A stretch of 64,000 nt of DNA from the NCBI RefSeq assembly GCF_039544205.1, contig NZ_BAABLF010000005.1, positions 124,001 through 188,000 of the forward strand, given 5' to 3'. The notes under the pieces are model-generated. The model worked only from the letters and a program-made list of their open reading frames with translations. It was not told the origin of the DNA and ran no database searches. Below, piece after piece: positions 17,923-27,270 of the stretch. The stretch is from Ferrimonas gelatinilytica. GTDB lineage: Bacteria; Pseudomonadota; Gammaproteobacteria; Enterobacterales; Shewanellaceae. Positions within the stretch are counted from its first letter, which is position 1. Every line of letters starts with the position of its first letter. A program made the position numbers and the translations under genes.

Positions 17923-18123
17923 GGGAACCTCCTCAAACGGTCAAAGATGTCGATGCATCTGTAACGATAGACCGCCGGGATGAGGAGGATGATTGGATTT
18001 ATTAGCTGGGTTAATCGGCTAAGGCGAATGATCCTTGGGAGTGTCATTTGGAAACATCGAACATGCCAGGACCTACTTCCATGGTGTAGCCTGAGCATTA
18101 ATTTTATGAAACAGGGCGTTGCC

Positions 18124-19446
18124 ATGGATGAGCGAAAGCGGATGGCCGGCAGAAAACGGGAGATCTTCGGCTGGGCGATGTTCGATGTGGCCAACTCTGC
18201 CTACACCACTGTGGTGATCACCCTGGTCTACAGCGCCTTCTTTGTCGACTACCTGGTGCCGGAGCAGAGCCCCTGGCGCAACAGCCTCTGGGGTTTTGCG
18301 ATGGCTGTATCCAGCCTGTTGGCGATGATGTTGGCGCCCATAATGGGCGCCCTGGTGGATCTCTATGGCGGCAAAAAGCGGATGCTGATGATGAGCCTCT
18401 GGCTCTGCGCCCTCGCCACCGGGCTGCTCTATTTCGTCGGTCCCGGCGGTCTGATCTGGGCATTGGGCCTGATCGTGATAAGCAATACCGCCTGGATGCT
18501 GTCCGAGGTGTTTTGTGCCGCTTACCTGACGGATCTGGCGGACGAGCGAAGTATGGGGTGGATCTCCGGCCTGGGGTGGGGGCTGGGCTACTTGGGCGGT
18601 CTGGCCAGCCTGGTCTGGGTGCTGTTTGGGATCATCCAGGTGACCCCTGAGAGGGATCTCAATCTCTATATTCATCAAAACCAGTTGGCGATGGTCGCGG
18701 TGGCTGCCTTTCTGGTGCTGGTTTCTCTGCCCTCATTGTGGTGGCTCAGGGAGAGGCGCCCTATGGCATCGAACATTCGTTGGCAACGAATTTGGCCCAG
18801 GTTGCACCAACGCTTGAATGCTAGCTGGCACCTTCGCCAATCACTGCCCGTCCTGTGGCGTTTCCTCGGGATCTTTACCCTTTACAGCGCCGGCATGGCG
18901 ATCATCATCAAGTTCTTCGGGATCTACCTGGCCTCGGAGCTGAGTCTTACCCCGGGCGAGAAGACCGCGATCTTTCTTGCCCTGCAGCTTTCAGCCCTTT
19001 TGGGTGCACTGCTTTTCGGCGTGCTGGAGCGCGCCATCGGGCCCAAGGCCACGGTGATCCTGACCCTGCTCTGGTGGGCCGCGGGTGTCCTTTGCATCTT
19101 CTATCTGAAACCCCTGGCACAGTGGACGGGCCAAACGCAAAACGACCTCTTCATGCTCTGCTCCGTAATGGCCGGCGCTGGTCTTGGTGCGACACAAAGT
19201 GCCAGTCGAACCCTGGTGGGTCTCCTGGCGCCTCGTGGCTGGAGCAGCCTAGTATTCGGGCTTTGGGGGGTATGCAGCCGAGCGTCGGCGATCCTCGGCA
19301 GCCTGGCTTTTGCCTTGGTGGCGGATCTCCTCTCTTTGCGCCAAGGCCTGTTGGTTATCCTGGCTTTTTTCCTGATAGGTGCCTTGTTGCTGCTGTTTCT
19401 GCCCTATCAGCGGGGGCGTGAGCAGGCCCTGACCCTGGTGCAATAA
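18124..19446 (+). CDS. UMF1-family MFS transporter
   Basis: 440 residues with about 12 hydrophobic helices. The opening REIFGWAMFDVANSAYTTVV is the signature of the UMF1 (Atg22-like) group of the major facilitator superfamily, and AGLGATQSASRTLVGLLAP is the matching C-half motif. It is an inner-membrane transporter; fungal Atg22 exports amino acids from vacuoles, but bacterial substrates are unknown. The ATG at 18124 is preferred, with AGGG 7 nt upstream; an in-frame ATG at 18106 is possible. It is divergent from the rubrerythrin operon across 200 bp and does not clearly belong to the RND operon that follows after 100 bp. Confidence 0.85.
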   Translation: MDERKRMAGRKREIFGWAMFDVANSAYTTVVITLVYSAFFVDYLVPEQSPWRNSLWGFAMAVSSLLAMMLAPIMGALVDLYGGKKRMLMMSLWLCALATGLLYFVGPGGLIWALGLIVISNTAWMLSEVFCAAYLTDLADERSMGWISGLGWGLGYLGGLASLVWVLFGIIQVTPERDLNLYIHQNQLAMVAVAAFLVLVSLPSLWWLRERRPMASNIRWQRIWPRLHQRLNASWHLRQSLPVLWRFLGIFTLYSAGMAIIIKFFGIYLASELSLTPGEKTAIFLALQLSALLGALLFGVLERAIGPKATVILTLLWWAAGVLCIFYLKPLAQWTGQTQNDLFMLCSVMAGAGLGATQSASRTLVGLLAPRGWSSLVFGLWGVCSRASAILGSLAFALVADLLSLRQGLLVILAFFLIGALLLLFLPYQRGREQALTLVQ

Positions 19447-19546
19447 AGTCTCACCGGACCTAGGACATCCCGAGCAACATTGCCTAAGTTTGCTACGTTT
19501 TGAATGCCGTGATCTTTTTCGGCAAACTTCTTGGGAGCAACGGCAT

Positions 19547-20689
19547 ATGGCATTTCGGGACTGGGCATGGCTTGTCATGTTAATGGCGGCGTTTACGCTG
19601 TCTGCCTGTGGGGATTCGGATCAAGTAACCGGCGGGCCCCCGCCCATTGAGGTCGGTGCCCTCACGCTTAACGCGCAACCCGTGACGCTGACCTCCGTCC
19701 TGGCTGGACGTACCAAGGCCTCGCTGGAAGCGGAAGTACGGCCCCAAATCAGTGGCATCATCCTGGAACAGAACTTCCGCGAAGGCGCCCCGGTTGAGAA
19801 GGGACAACAGCTTTATCTTATTGATCCTGCCCCCTTTGAGGCTCGCCTGGTGCAGGCCAAGGCCGCCCTCTCCCGGGCAAGAGCGAATCTCAAGACCGCT
19901 CAGGCCCGCGCCGAACGTTACCAGATCCTGGTGGACTCCCGTGCGGTCTCCCGTCAGGACTTCGATGACGCCCAGGCACAATATTTCCAGGCGTTGGCGG
20001 ACGTGGAAACCGCGTTGGCCCAGGTGGAAACGGCGGAGATCGATCTGGACTATACGCGGGTTTACAGCCCCATCACCGGCCTGGCGGGTCGTTCGACGGT
20101 GACACCCGGCGCTTTGGTGACGGCCAGCCAGGCCCAGCCGTTGGTCACCGTGCAGCAGTTTGATCCCATCTTCGTGGACGTCACCGAATCCAGTCGGGAA
20201 CTCAACACACTACGACGCGCCTGGGCCAGTGGCGACATCGAGCGGGTGGATGAGGATGCTGCCGCCATCGTACTCTATTTTGACGATGGCTCGCGCTACC
20301 AACATCCGGGTGAATTCAAGTTTGCGGACATCAACGTGGATGTCACGACCGGCACCTTCACCATACGTACTACCTTCCCCAACCCCGATTACCTGCTCCT
20401 GCCCGGCATGTTTGTTCGGGCCGAGCTGGTTCGTGGGCGCATGTCGAAGGGCTTTCTGGTTCCGGCCCGTGGGGTATCCCGAAATGCCAAGGGGCAAGCC
20501 ACGGTAATGGTGCTCGATAAGGACAACAGGGTGGAGCAGAGGGTAGTGGAGGCCGCTCAGCTGATCGGTCAGTCCTGGTTGGTGACCGACGGGGTGGTGG
20601 AGGGTGAGCGAGTGATCCTGGAGGGGCTGCAATACGTGCGACCCGGCGTAACCGTGACCCAGGTTAATCCCATCGAACCGGAGGCTTGA
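19547..20689 (+). CDS. RND efflux periplasmic adaptor (AcrA/MexA-type lipoprotein)
   Basis: 380 residues. The signal peptide ends in the lipobox FTLSAC with Cys21 as acylation site. The biotinyl-lipoyl halves surround a coiled-coil hairpin (about 90-155: ARLVQAKAALSRARANLKTA); the beta-barrel and membrane-proximal domains follow (GRSTVTPGALVTASQAQPLV). It links the inner-membrane pump to the outer-membrane channel. GGGAG at 19533 sets the start. The pump gene follows 3 bp later and the channel gene overlaps the pump, so all three parts come from one message. No local regulator is present. Confidence 0.95.
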   Translation: MAFRDWAWLVMLMAAFTLSACGDSDQVTGGPPPIEVGALTLNAQPVTLTSVLAGRTKASLEAEVRPQISGIILEQNFREGAPVEKGQQLYLIDPAPFEARLVQAKAALSRARANLKTAQARAERYQILVDSRAVSRQDFDDAQAQYFQALADVETALAQVETAEIDLDYTRVYSPITGLAGRSTVTPGALVTASQAQPLVTVQQFDPIFVDVTESSRELNTLRRAWASGDIERVDEDAAAIVLYFDDGSRYQHPGEFKFADINVDVTTGTFTIRTTFPNPDYLLLPGMFVRAELVRGRMSKGFLVPARGVSRNAKGQATVMVLDKDNRVEQRVVEAAQLIGQSWLVTDGVVEGERVILEGLQYVRPGVTVTQVNPIEPEA

Positions 20690-20692
20690 GCC

Positions 20693-23600
20693 ATGGCGCA
20701 GTTCTTTATTGACCGACCGGTTTTTGCCTGGGTTCTGGGGATCCTGCTGATGTTGGCGGGGCTGCTCTCCCTGGCACAACTGCCGGTGGCCCAGTATCCA
20801 GATATTGCCCCCCCTGCCATTGAGATTACCGCCCGTTACCCCGGCGCTTCGGCCAAGACCGCGGAAGAAACAGTGACTCAGGTGATTGAGCAGCAGCTGA
20901 CGGGGCTGGATAACCTGCTCTACATCGCCTCAAACTCCGACTCCTTTGGTAATGTCAGCATCGTCCTGACCTTTCTGGCGGGGACGGATCCGGACATTGC
21001 CCAGGTCCAGGTACAAAACAAGGTGTCCGCGGCGATGGCTCAGCTCCCGGATGCGGTTCAGCGGCAGGGGGTCACCGTGGCCAAGGACAGTGCGGGTTTC
21101 CTGATGGTCCTGGCACTGTACTCCGAAGATGGCAGCATGGGCTTTGAGGATCTCTCTGATTACATCGCCAGTAACCTTCAGGACCCTCTGGGCCGGGTGA
21201 ACGGGGTGGGGTCGGTGCAGCTGTTCGGCGCACCCTACGCGATGCGGATCTGGCTCGACCCGACCCGGCTGGAGGGTTTCGGGCTGATGCCCGGGGATGT
21301 CAATGCCGCCATTGCGGCACAGAATATCCAAGTCTCGGCAGGACAGCTCGGGGCTGCGCCTTTGTTGCCGGGCCAGCAACTCAACGCCACCATCTCGGCG
21401 CAGTCTCTGCTGACCACACCGGAGGAGTTTGAACAGATCCTGCTGAAAGTGAACCCCGACGGGTCACAGGTCCGGATCAAGGATGTGGCCAGAGTGGAGT
21501 TGGGGGCCACCAGCTATACCTCCAAGGCCACCTACAACGGCAAGCCCGCCTCGGGTCTGGCCATCAGTCTGGCAACAGGGGCCAATGCCCTGGATACCAT
21601 GGCGGCTGTGCAGAGCAAGTTGGACGAGCTCAAACCCTACTTCCCTCCCGGCGTCCAGATGGCGGTGCCCTATGACACCACCCCCTTTATCCGTATCTCG
21701 GTTGAAAACGTGATTCACACCCTGATAGAAGCCGTGGTGCTGGTATTCCTGGTGATGTTCCTTTTCCTCCAAAGCGTCCGGGCTACCTTGATCCCCACCC
21801 TGGCGATCCCGGTGGTGGTGCTGGGCACGGCGGCGGTACTCATGGTGCTCGGCTACTCCATCAATACCCTGACCATGTTTGCCATGGTGCTGGCTATCGG
21901 CTTGCTGGTGGATGACGCCATTGTGGTGGTGGAAGGGGTAGAGCGGGTGATGGAGGAGGAGAACCTGCCTCCGCGCGAGGCAACCGAAAAGTCGATGAAG
22001 CAGCTTTCCGGTGCCCTGGTGGGGATCGGCATGGTGCTCTGTGCGGTGTTTGTGCCCATGGCCTTTTTCGGTGGCACCACGGGAATCATTTATCGCCAGT
22101 TCTCCATTACCATCGTGACGGCGGTGGCAATCTCCGTCCTGGTGGCCCTTATCCTGACGCCGACTCTCTGCATTCAGTTGATGAAGCCCGGGCACACGGC
22201 CGAGAGCACGACCACAGGCTTTTTCGGTTGGTTTAACCGTACTTTCCATCGCATGACCGAAAGTTATGTGGACGGGGTGGGCAAGTTGGCGAAAAAGATG
22301 TGGCTGGTCGGGGGAGCGTTTCTCCTCATCGTGGTCGTTGTGGGGGTCCTGCTTTCACGATTGCCCACCTCTTTCCTGCCGGATGAGGATCAGGGGGTGA
22401 TGCTGGCAATGACCTTCCTTCCCTCCGGGGCCACTCAGGACCAAACCCAGGCGGTGCTGGATAAGATCGAAACCTACATCCTGGAAAACGAATCCGACTA
22501 CGTTGAGTCGGTGTTTGGCGTGGCGGGCTTCTCCTTTGCCGGCGCGGCTTCCAACTCCGGCATGATGTTTTTGAACATGAAAAAGTGGGATGAACGAAGC
22601 GCTCCAGAGGGCCATGTCAAGTCGGTGATGGCGCGGATCCAGAGGTTCATGTCTACCATCCGAGAGGCGATGGCATTCGCCTTCGTACCACCGGCGATCA
22701 TCGAACTCGGTACCGCGTCCGGCTTTGACATGCACCTGCAGGATCGCAGTGCCCAGGGGCATGCCGCGATGACGGAGGCACGTAACCAGTTGCTGGCAAA
22801 GGCCAACCAGCACCCCCTGTTGCAAAATGTTCGCCCCAACGGGCTGGAGGACACGCCACAGTTTGTCATTGACATTGATAACCTGAAGGCAGAGGCCCTG
22901 GGGGTGTCCATCTCCGACATCAATACCACCTTGATCACCGCGTTTGGTTCCGCCTACGTGAACGATTTCGTGGATCGTGGGCGGGTCAAGCAGGTGTATG
23001 TGCAGGCGGATGCGCCGTATCGCATGACGCCCTCTGAGATCAACGAGTGGTACGTTCGAAACGCCTCGGGAGAGATGGTTCCGCTTAAGGCGTTCAGTAC
23101 CACGCGCTGGGATTATGGTTCACCACGCCTGGAGCGGTACAACGGGATCTCCTCCATGCAGATCCAGGGAGAGCCCAGCCCAGGGGTGAGTACCGGGGCG
23201 GCAATGGACACCATGGAAGCCCTGGTAGCCGAATTGCCCGGGGGGATGTCGCTGGAGTGGACGGGCCTCTCCTACGAGGAGCGTCTCTCCGGTAACCAGG
23301 CTCCCATGCTTTATGCGCTGTCGATCCTGATCGTATTCCTCTGCCTGGCGGCACTCTATGAAAGCTGGACGGTGCCTTTCTCCGTGATTCTGGTGGTGCC
23401 TCTTGGGGTCCTGGGCGCGGTGCTGGCAACGGGACTTCGCGGACTGGAAAATGACGTCTACTTCCAGGTGGGGCTGCTTACCACCGTGGGACTCTCGTCG
23501 AAGAATGCCATCATGATCGTGGAGTTTGCCAAGCAGTATTACGACGAGGGCCAGGGCGTCCTGGAGGCGTCGCTGCATGCTGCCCGGGTTCGCTTGCGCC

Positions 23601-23833
23601 CTATCCTGATGACTTCATTGGCCTTCGGTTTCGGCGTGTTGCCGCTGGCGCTCTCCACCGGCGCCGGCTCCGGGGCGCAAAACGCCGTAGGGACCGGGGT
23701 GGTCGGAGGGGTACTGACCGCTACCTTTATCGGTATCTATTTCATTCCTCTGTTTTTCCTTTTTGTCATCAAGCTGTTCAGCGGCCGCAAGAGCCCAGTG
23801 AGCGAGAAAGAGTCTCTGGAGGGGCAGTCATGA
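20693..23833 (+). CDS. RND efflux pump, HAE1/AcrB family
   Basis: 1046 residues, typical of AcrB/MexB. The start MAQFFIDRPVFAWVLGILLM and the substrate-pore region are conserved. The proton-relay residues D407 and D408 (LLVDDAIVVVE) and K937 (LSSKNAIMIVEFAKQ) are in place, so the pump should be active. It forms a trimer in the inner membrane, exporting hydrophobic drugs, detergents or quorum signals by proton antiport. The overlap with the downstream outer-membrane factor (ATGA at 23830) shows translational coupling. Substrate range cannot be read from sequence. Confidence 0.96.
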   Translation: MAQFFIDRPVFAWVLGILLMLAGLLSLAQLPVAQYPDIAPPAIEITARYPGASAKTAEETVTQVIEQQLTGLDNLLYIASNSDSFGNVSIVLTFLAGTDPDIAQVQVQNKVSAAMAQLPDAVQRQGVTVAKDSAGFLMVLALYSEDGSMGFEDLSDYIASNLQDPLGRVNGVGSVQLFGAPYAMRIWLDPTRLEGFGLMPGDVNAAIAAQNIQVSAGQLGAAPLLPGQQLNATISAQSLLTTPEEFEQILLKVNPDGSQVRIKDVARVELGATSYTSKATYNGKPASGLAISLATGANALDTMAAVQSKLDELKPYFPPGVQMAVPYDTTPFIRISVENVIHTLIEAVVLVFLVMFLFLQSVRATLIPTLAIPVVVLGTAAVLMVLGYSINTLTMFAMVLAIGLLVDDAIVVVEGVERVMEEENLPPREATEKSMKQLSGALVGIGMVLCAVFVPMAFFGGTTGIIYRQFSITIVTAVAISVLVALILTPTLCIQLMKPGHTAESTTTGFFGWFNRTFHRMTESYVDGVGKLAKKMWLVGGAFLLIVVVVGVLLSRLPTSFLPDEDQGVMLAMTFLPSGATQDQTQAVLDKIETYILENESDYVESVFGVAGFSFAGAASNSGMMFLNMKKWDERSAPEGHVKSVMARIQRFMSTIREAMAFAFVPPAIIELGTASGFDMHLQDRSAQGHAAMTEARNQLLAKANQHPLLQNVRPNGLEDTPQFVIDIDNLKAEALGVSISDINTTLITAFGSAYVNDFVDRGRVKQVYVQADAPYRMTPSEINEWYVRNASGEMVPLKAFSTTRWDYGSPRLERYNGISSMQIQGEPSPGVSTGAAMDTMEALVAELPGGMSLEWTGLSYEERLSGNQAPMLYALSILIVFLCLAALYESWTVPFSVILVVPLGVLGAVLATGLRGLENDVYFQVGLLTTVGLSSKNAIMIVEFAKQYYDEGQGVLEASLHAARVRLRPILMTSLAFGFGVLPLALSTGAGSGAQNAVGTGVVGGVLTATFIGIYFIPLFFLFVIKLFSGRKSPVSEKESLEGQS

Positions 23834-25251
23834 AACGATGGCTAGTGATTGCCGGTTCCGCCCTGCTGACCGGCTGTATGAACCTCGCCCCGGATTACGA
23901 GCGTCCGGAGGGCGCCATGCCCGAGTTTTGGGCCGAGCCCTCGGCGATGCCGTCTGAAATCAGCAGTGCGGCACTGGATTGGCGCAGTTTCATCGTGGAT
24001 CCCAAGCTGCAGCGCCTGATCGAGATCGCCTTGGAACATAACCGGGATATCAAAGTGGCATCGGAAACGCTGCGTCAGGCTGCCGCCCTTTATGGCGTGC
24101 AGCGCTCTGAACGTTTTCCCAACCTGGATCTGACCGCCGGTTTCATCAATCAACGGGTTCCGGAGGCCCTCTCAGGCGTACCGGACAGTGTTAACCGGCA
24201 GCACAGCATCGACCTGGGGTTGCTTAGCTATGAGCTGGATTTCTGGGGGCGGGTAGCCAGTCTCGAGCGTCAGGCCTTGAACGCTTACCTGGCGACGGAG
24301 CAGGGCAGGCGCAATATCCAGATCATCGTCATCAACCAGGTTGCCGCAACCTTCCTGCAACTGGCGGCGGACGAAGCCCTGTTGCTTCTGGCAGAAGAGA
24401 CGATGGAGAGCCAGATGGCGTCCCTGGCGCTGACCCAGCAGAGCTTCGATAACGGCGTGGTCTCCGGGCTGGATGTAGCGCAGGCGGAGGTCACCGTGGC
24501 GATCGCTCGCGTGGATGTGGCGAACTACAGTAACCGGGTGGCCGCGGGCGTTAATGCCTTGGTGTCTCTGGTGGGAACCGGCTTTGATCCCGTGTTGCTG
24601 CCAGAACCCGGTCAGATGGAGGTGCTGGCACCGGTCCAGGTTGGCCTGCCATCGATGTTGCTTACCCAGCGCCCGGACGTGGCGCAGGCGGAGTACAACC
24701 TGATTGCTGCCAACGCCAGCATTGGGGCGGCCCGCGCCGCCTATTTTCCCAACATCAGCCTGACCGCGACCGCGGGACTGCTCAGTGCCGATCTGGATGA
24801 TCTTTTCAGCGGCGACGCCGGAAGTTGGAACTTTACCCCGAGTCTCTACCTGCCGATCTTCAACTGGGGCCGGGTACGGGGCAATGTGGAGGTGGCCAAG
24901 GCGCAGGCTGCCATCGCACTGGCCCAATATGAGCGCACCATTCAGATTGCCTTCCAGGAGGTATCGGACGCCCTCTCCGGTCAGCGTTATCTGGCACAAC
25001 AATATGAAGCGCAATCGCAGTTGGTGGACGCAACCGGCACCAGCTTTTCCCTGTCGGATCTGCGTTTTCGTCAGGGAGTCGACAGCTTCTTCACCGTACT
25101 CGACTCGCAGCGTGGCTACTACAGTGCGCAGCAGGGCCTGATCAACCTTGCGCTGGTGCAACAAAATAACCGGCTCAACCTGTTCCGTGCCCTAGGCGGC
25201 GGCTGGGTAGGCAGCCCGACGGCGGATGAGATACCGCCGAGATCCGATTGA
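23830..25251 (+). CDS. Outer-membrane efflux channel lipoprotein (OprM/NodT family)
   Basis: 473 residues. The lipobox LLTGC places the lipidated Cys at 16, followed by the classic MNLAPDYERPEGAMP. Two TolC-type repeats are visible, with LLSYELDFWGRVASLERQAL and LYLPIFNWGRVRGNVEVAKA at equivalent points, and LLTQRPDVAQAEYNLIAANA between them. It trimerises into the outer-membrane exit duct for the pump encoded upstream, which it overlaps by 4 bp. The C-terminal tail is short and polar. Confidence 0.95.
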   Translation: MKRWLVIAGSALLTGCMNLAPDYERPEGAMPEFWAEPSAMPSEISSAALDWRSFIVDPKLQRLIEIALEHNRDIKVASETLRQAAALYGVQRSERFPNLDLTAGFINQRVPEALSGVPDSVNRQHSIDLGLLSYELDFWGRVASLERQALNAYLATEQGRRNIQIIVINQVAATFLQLAADEALLLLAEETMESQMASLALTQQSFDNGVVSGLDVAQAEVTVAIARVDVANYSNRVAAGVNALVSLVGTGFDPVLLPEPGQMEVLAPVQVGLPSMLLTQRPDVAQAEYNLIAANASIGAARAAYFPNISLTATAGLLSADLDDLFSGDAGSWNFTPSLYLPIFNWGRVRGNVEVAKAQAAIALAQYERTIQIAFQEVSDALSGQRYLAQQYEAQSQLVDATGTSFSLSDLRFRQGVDSFFTVLDSQRGYYSAQQGLINLALVQQNNRLNLFRALGGGWVGSPTADEIPPRSD

Positions 25252-25332
25252 CAGGGATATCAGAGTAAAAGAACTAATGCCCTTGGGCGTTATCTAATCA
25301 CCATGGCGTAGTTTCAACAGGGGAAAGTGACG

Positions 25333-25545
25333 ATGCTATTACGGGATAAAAACACGGGGGATTTGGTTGAGGTGATGGACGACAATGGCCTGCATAATCC
25401 CTTCGTAGACAGAGTAAAGGTGCAATACCAGTGTGGACAGGATCTGGCGGATCCGGAGCTGTGCGATAAACAGAGCCTGGTGTTTCCCTCCGGAGAAGCC
25501 CTGCCGGAGTGTTGGATCAACGGCCATTATCGAACACGCACCTGA
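25333..25545 (+). CDS. Small protein of unknown function (70 aa)
   Basis: 70 residues from the ATG at 25333, behind GGGGAAAG at 25320-25327. The sequence begins MLLRDKNTGDLVEVMDDNGL and has three cysteines (YQCGQ, ELCDKQ, ECWINGHYR). The ribosome-binding site, the terminator just downstream and even amino-acid composition argue for a real gene. No signal peptide or membrane segment. I recognise no family. It stands alone 80 bp after the efflux operon. Confidence 0.6.
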   Translation: MLLRDKNTGDLVEVMDDNGLHNPFVDRVKVQYQCGQDLADPELCDKQSLVFPSGEALPECWINGHYRTRT

Positions 25546-25610
25546 GTCTTGGTTCCCAGTTTGCCACTGTCCAATCCCGGTGACGAAAGGCCACTGAAGG
25601 ATTGATATCG

Positions 25611-25637
25611 AAACACCGCCCCGGCGGTGTTTTTTAT
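25611..25637. terminator. Bidirectional rho-independent terminator
   Basis: AAACACCGCC/GGCGGTGTTT with a tight CC turn, then TTTATT; it lies between the small 70-aa gene and the convergent CAP-domain gene. Confidence 0.85.
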
Positions 25638-25674
25638 TCCAAAATCAAACCGGCGACCGAGATCCAATGCTTGT

Positions 25675-26358
25675 CTAAGGGGCATGGTCCCGGAACTCGG
25701 CGGCGAAATTCTGCACCAGCATGTGGCCGTAGAGAGGGTGGGGGCCGTAGGCAACGCCAACCCAGCGGTAGCGATGATCCAGGATCACGTTGCGATGTCC
25801 CCGGTCCGCCACGCCATCGTCAATCAGCAGTGACATCACCGCATGGCGGGCCACCATGCGCTGGGCATCGCCATAAAACAGGTTTTCACCTACGGCGATA
25901 TTCCATTCCCCCTGGGCGCGGATCCGCTCCTCGGGGGTTGAGCCGTTGCTGCCGATGTGCCCAATGCTCCGTTCCCTGGCCTGCGCCTCGCGATGGCTGC
26001 GAGCCGAGAGTGTCAACCCGTAAGAGGGCTGCAGAGGTCCGGCGGGCTGCGCTGCCAACAGCGCCTGGATCGCCTCCTCCAGTGCAGGACGTCCCTCTTT
26101 GGTCACAACCACCTGGATACGGTTGGGAACTGGGGAAAACCAGGGCGGGTCAACAATATCCAGGCCCTGGTAATAGGCACGCATCGGGATCAGGACCTCC
26201 CGGGCGTACCGCGCTGGCTCCGTCCGAACGTAGTTGAGCTCCTCGATCACCTGGGCCTCGACCGGTGAGAGCTGCAGGGTGTTGGCCCCCTGAAGCGGGG
26301 CGGCCAGGATGAGCAGGCAGAGCCCAGCCCAGAGCGCCGGCAGAGAGGAAAAACTCAT
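25675..26358 (-). CDS. Secreted CAP-domain (SCP/PR-1-like) protein
   Basis: 227 residues with a signal peptide (MSFSSLPALWAGLCLLILAA, then PLQGA). The CAP fold is marked by VIEELNYVRTEPARYAREV, LTLSARSHREAQ, GHIGSNGSTPEERI, VGENLFYG, and DRGHRNVILDHRYRWVGVAY, which contains the conserved His and Glu cavity residues. CAP proteins are stable secreted domains that in different lineages bind sterols or act as proteases; bacterial roles are mostly unknown. The start at 26358 follows AAGGGA. It is a single gene, convergent with the 70-aa gene and divergent from mgtC. Confidence 0.85.
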   Translation of the reverse strand: MSFSSLPALWAGLCLLILAAPLQGANTLQLSPVEAQVIEELNYVRTEPARYAREVLIPMRAYYQGLDIVDPPWFSPVPNRIQVVVTKEGRPALEEAIQALLAAQPAGPLQPSYGLTLSARSHREAQARERSIGHIGSNGSTPEERIRAQGEWNIAVGENLFYGDAQRMVARHAVMSLLIDDGVADRGHRNVILDHRYRWVGVAYGPHPLYGHMLVQNFAAEFRDHAP

Positions 26359-26626
26359 CGTGTCCCTTAACGGCCTCGGTGTCGCCGTGATAAGCAAGCG
26401 GTGCCGCCCGGAGTTGGGCGTCCATCTTATTGGTTACCATAGCAGTGCCTGTGTTCGGTGAGAAAGCTTGTCCGGGCACAGCAAGAGAGAAAAGGGCGGC
26501 GGAGGCAATGGAAAAGCGGCGACGGCGATCCACGGCGGTGGCATACTGGCGGCTCAATGTGTAACGACAAGGTTCCCATGCAGGGGGCTGCGTCACTTTG
26601 GCCGCGCGGGGCGGTGAGGAAAGAGC

Positions 26627-27145
26627 ATGGAGAGTTGGTGGTCGATCGAGCCTTTTGACTGGCAACAGATTGTTATCGCGCTGTTTTGTGGCGGCATTAT
26701 CGGCCTGGAACGGCAGCTTCGGGGTAAGCCAGTGGGGATCCGAACCGCCTCCCTGATCGTGCTCGGCACCCATATGTTTATCGTTGCCTCCACCAGCCTC
26801 AATAACGAAATGACCGATACCTCCAGGATCATCGGTCAGGTCGTCACCGGCGTAGGCTTCCTGGGGGCGGGTGTGATGCTGGCCAAAGATGGGATGGTTG
26901 TGGGCGTGACCTCCGCCGCGACCATCTGGGCCCTGGCTGCCATCGGCGTCTGCCTCTCTGTGCTGGACCCTCTGGTGGCGGTCAAGCTCTCCGTCGTGGT
27001 GGTGGCGATCCTCTGGGGTGTGGATGTGATGGAAGCGTATTCGTCGGCATTAAGCCGAGGGGTCTACAGCCGTTACTATGAGCTGAAAACCCGGTTACGG
27101 CGCAAACATATGCCCACACAGGAAGCCGTTCCCCACAAGGATTGA
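26627..27145 (+). CDS. MgtC/SapB family membrane protein
   Basis: 172 residues with four or five transmembrane helices. The MgtC landmark IALFCGGIIGLERQLRGKPV is followed by GIRTASLIVLGTHMFIVAS, GQVVTGVGFLGAGVMLAKDG and VTSAATIWALAAIGV. The short form lacks the C-terminal ACT-like domain of Salmonella MgtC. The family is linked to Mg2+-limited growth and to lowering F-ATPase activity in pathogens; in free-living species the role is unclear. GAGGAAAGAGC precedes the ATG. It lies upstream of hrpA in the same direction with a 125 bp gap. Confidence 0.9.
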   Translation: MESWWSIEPFDWQQIVIALFCGGIIGLERQLRGKPVGIRTASLIVLGTHMFIVASTSLNNEMTDTSRIIGQVVTGVGFLGAGVMLAKDGMVVGVTSAATIWALAAIGVCLSVLDPLVAVKLSVVVVAILWGVDVMEAYSSALSRGVYSRYYELKTRLRRKHMPTQEAVPHKD

Positions 27146-27270
27146 CGCCGGTTGCGTATGAATAGTGCAAAATTGCGGCAATGCTTTGGAGGGCGGTGGC
27201 CAGGGGCTTAACCTCAGTGGTGGTGCCTGATAGGATCCCCCGGTTAACGCATGACCCACAGGAAGCTGTC

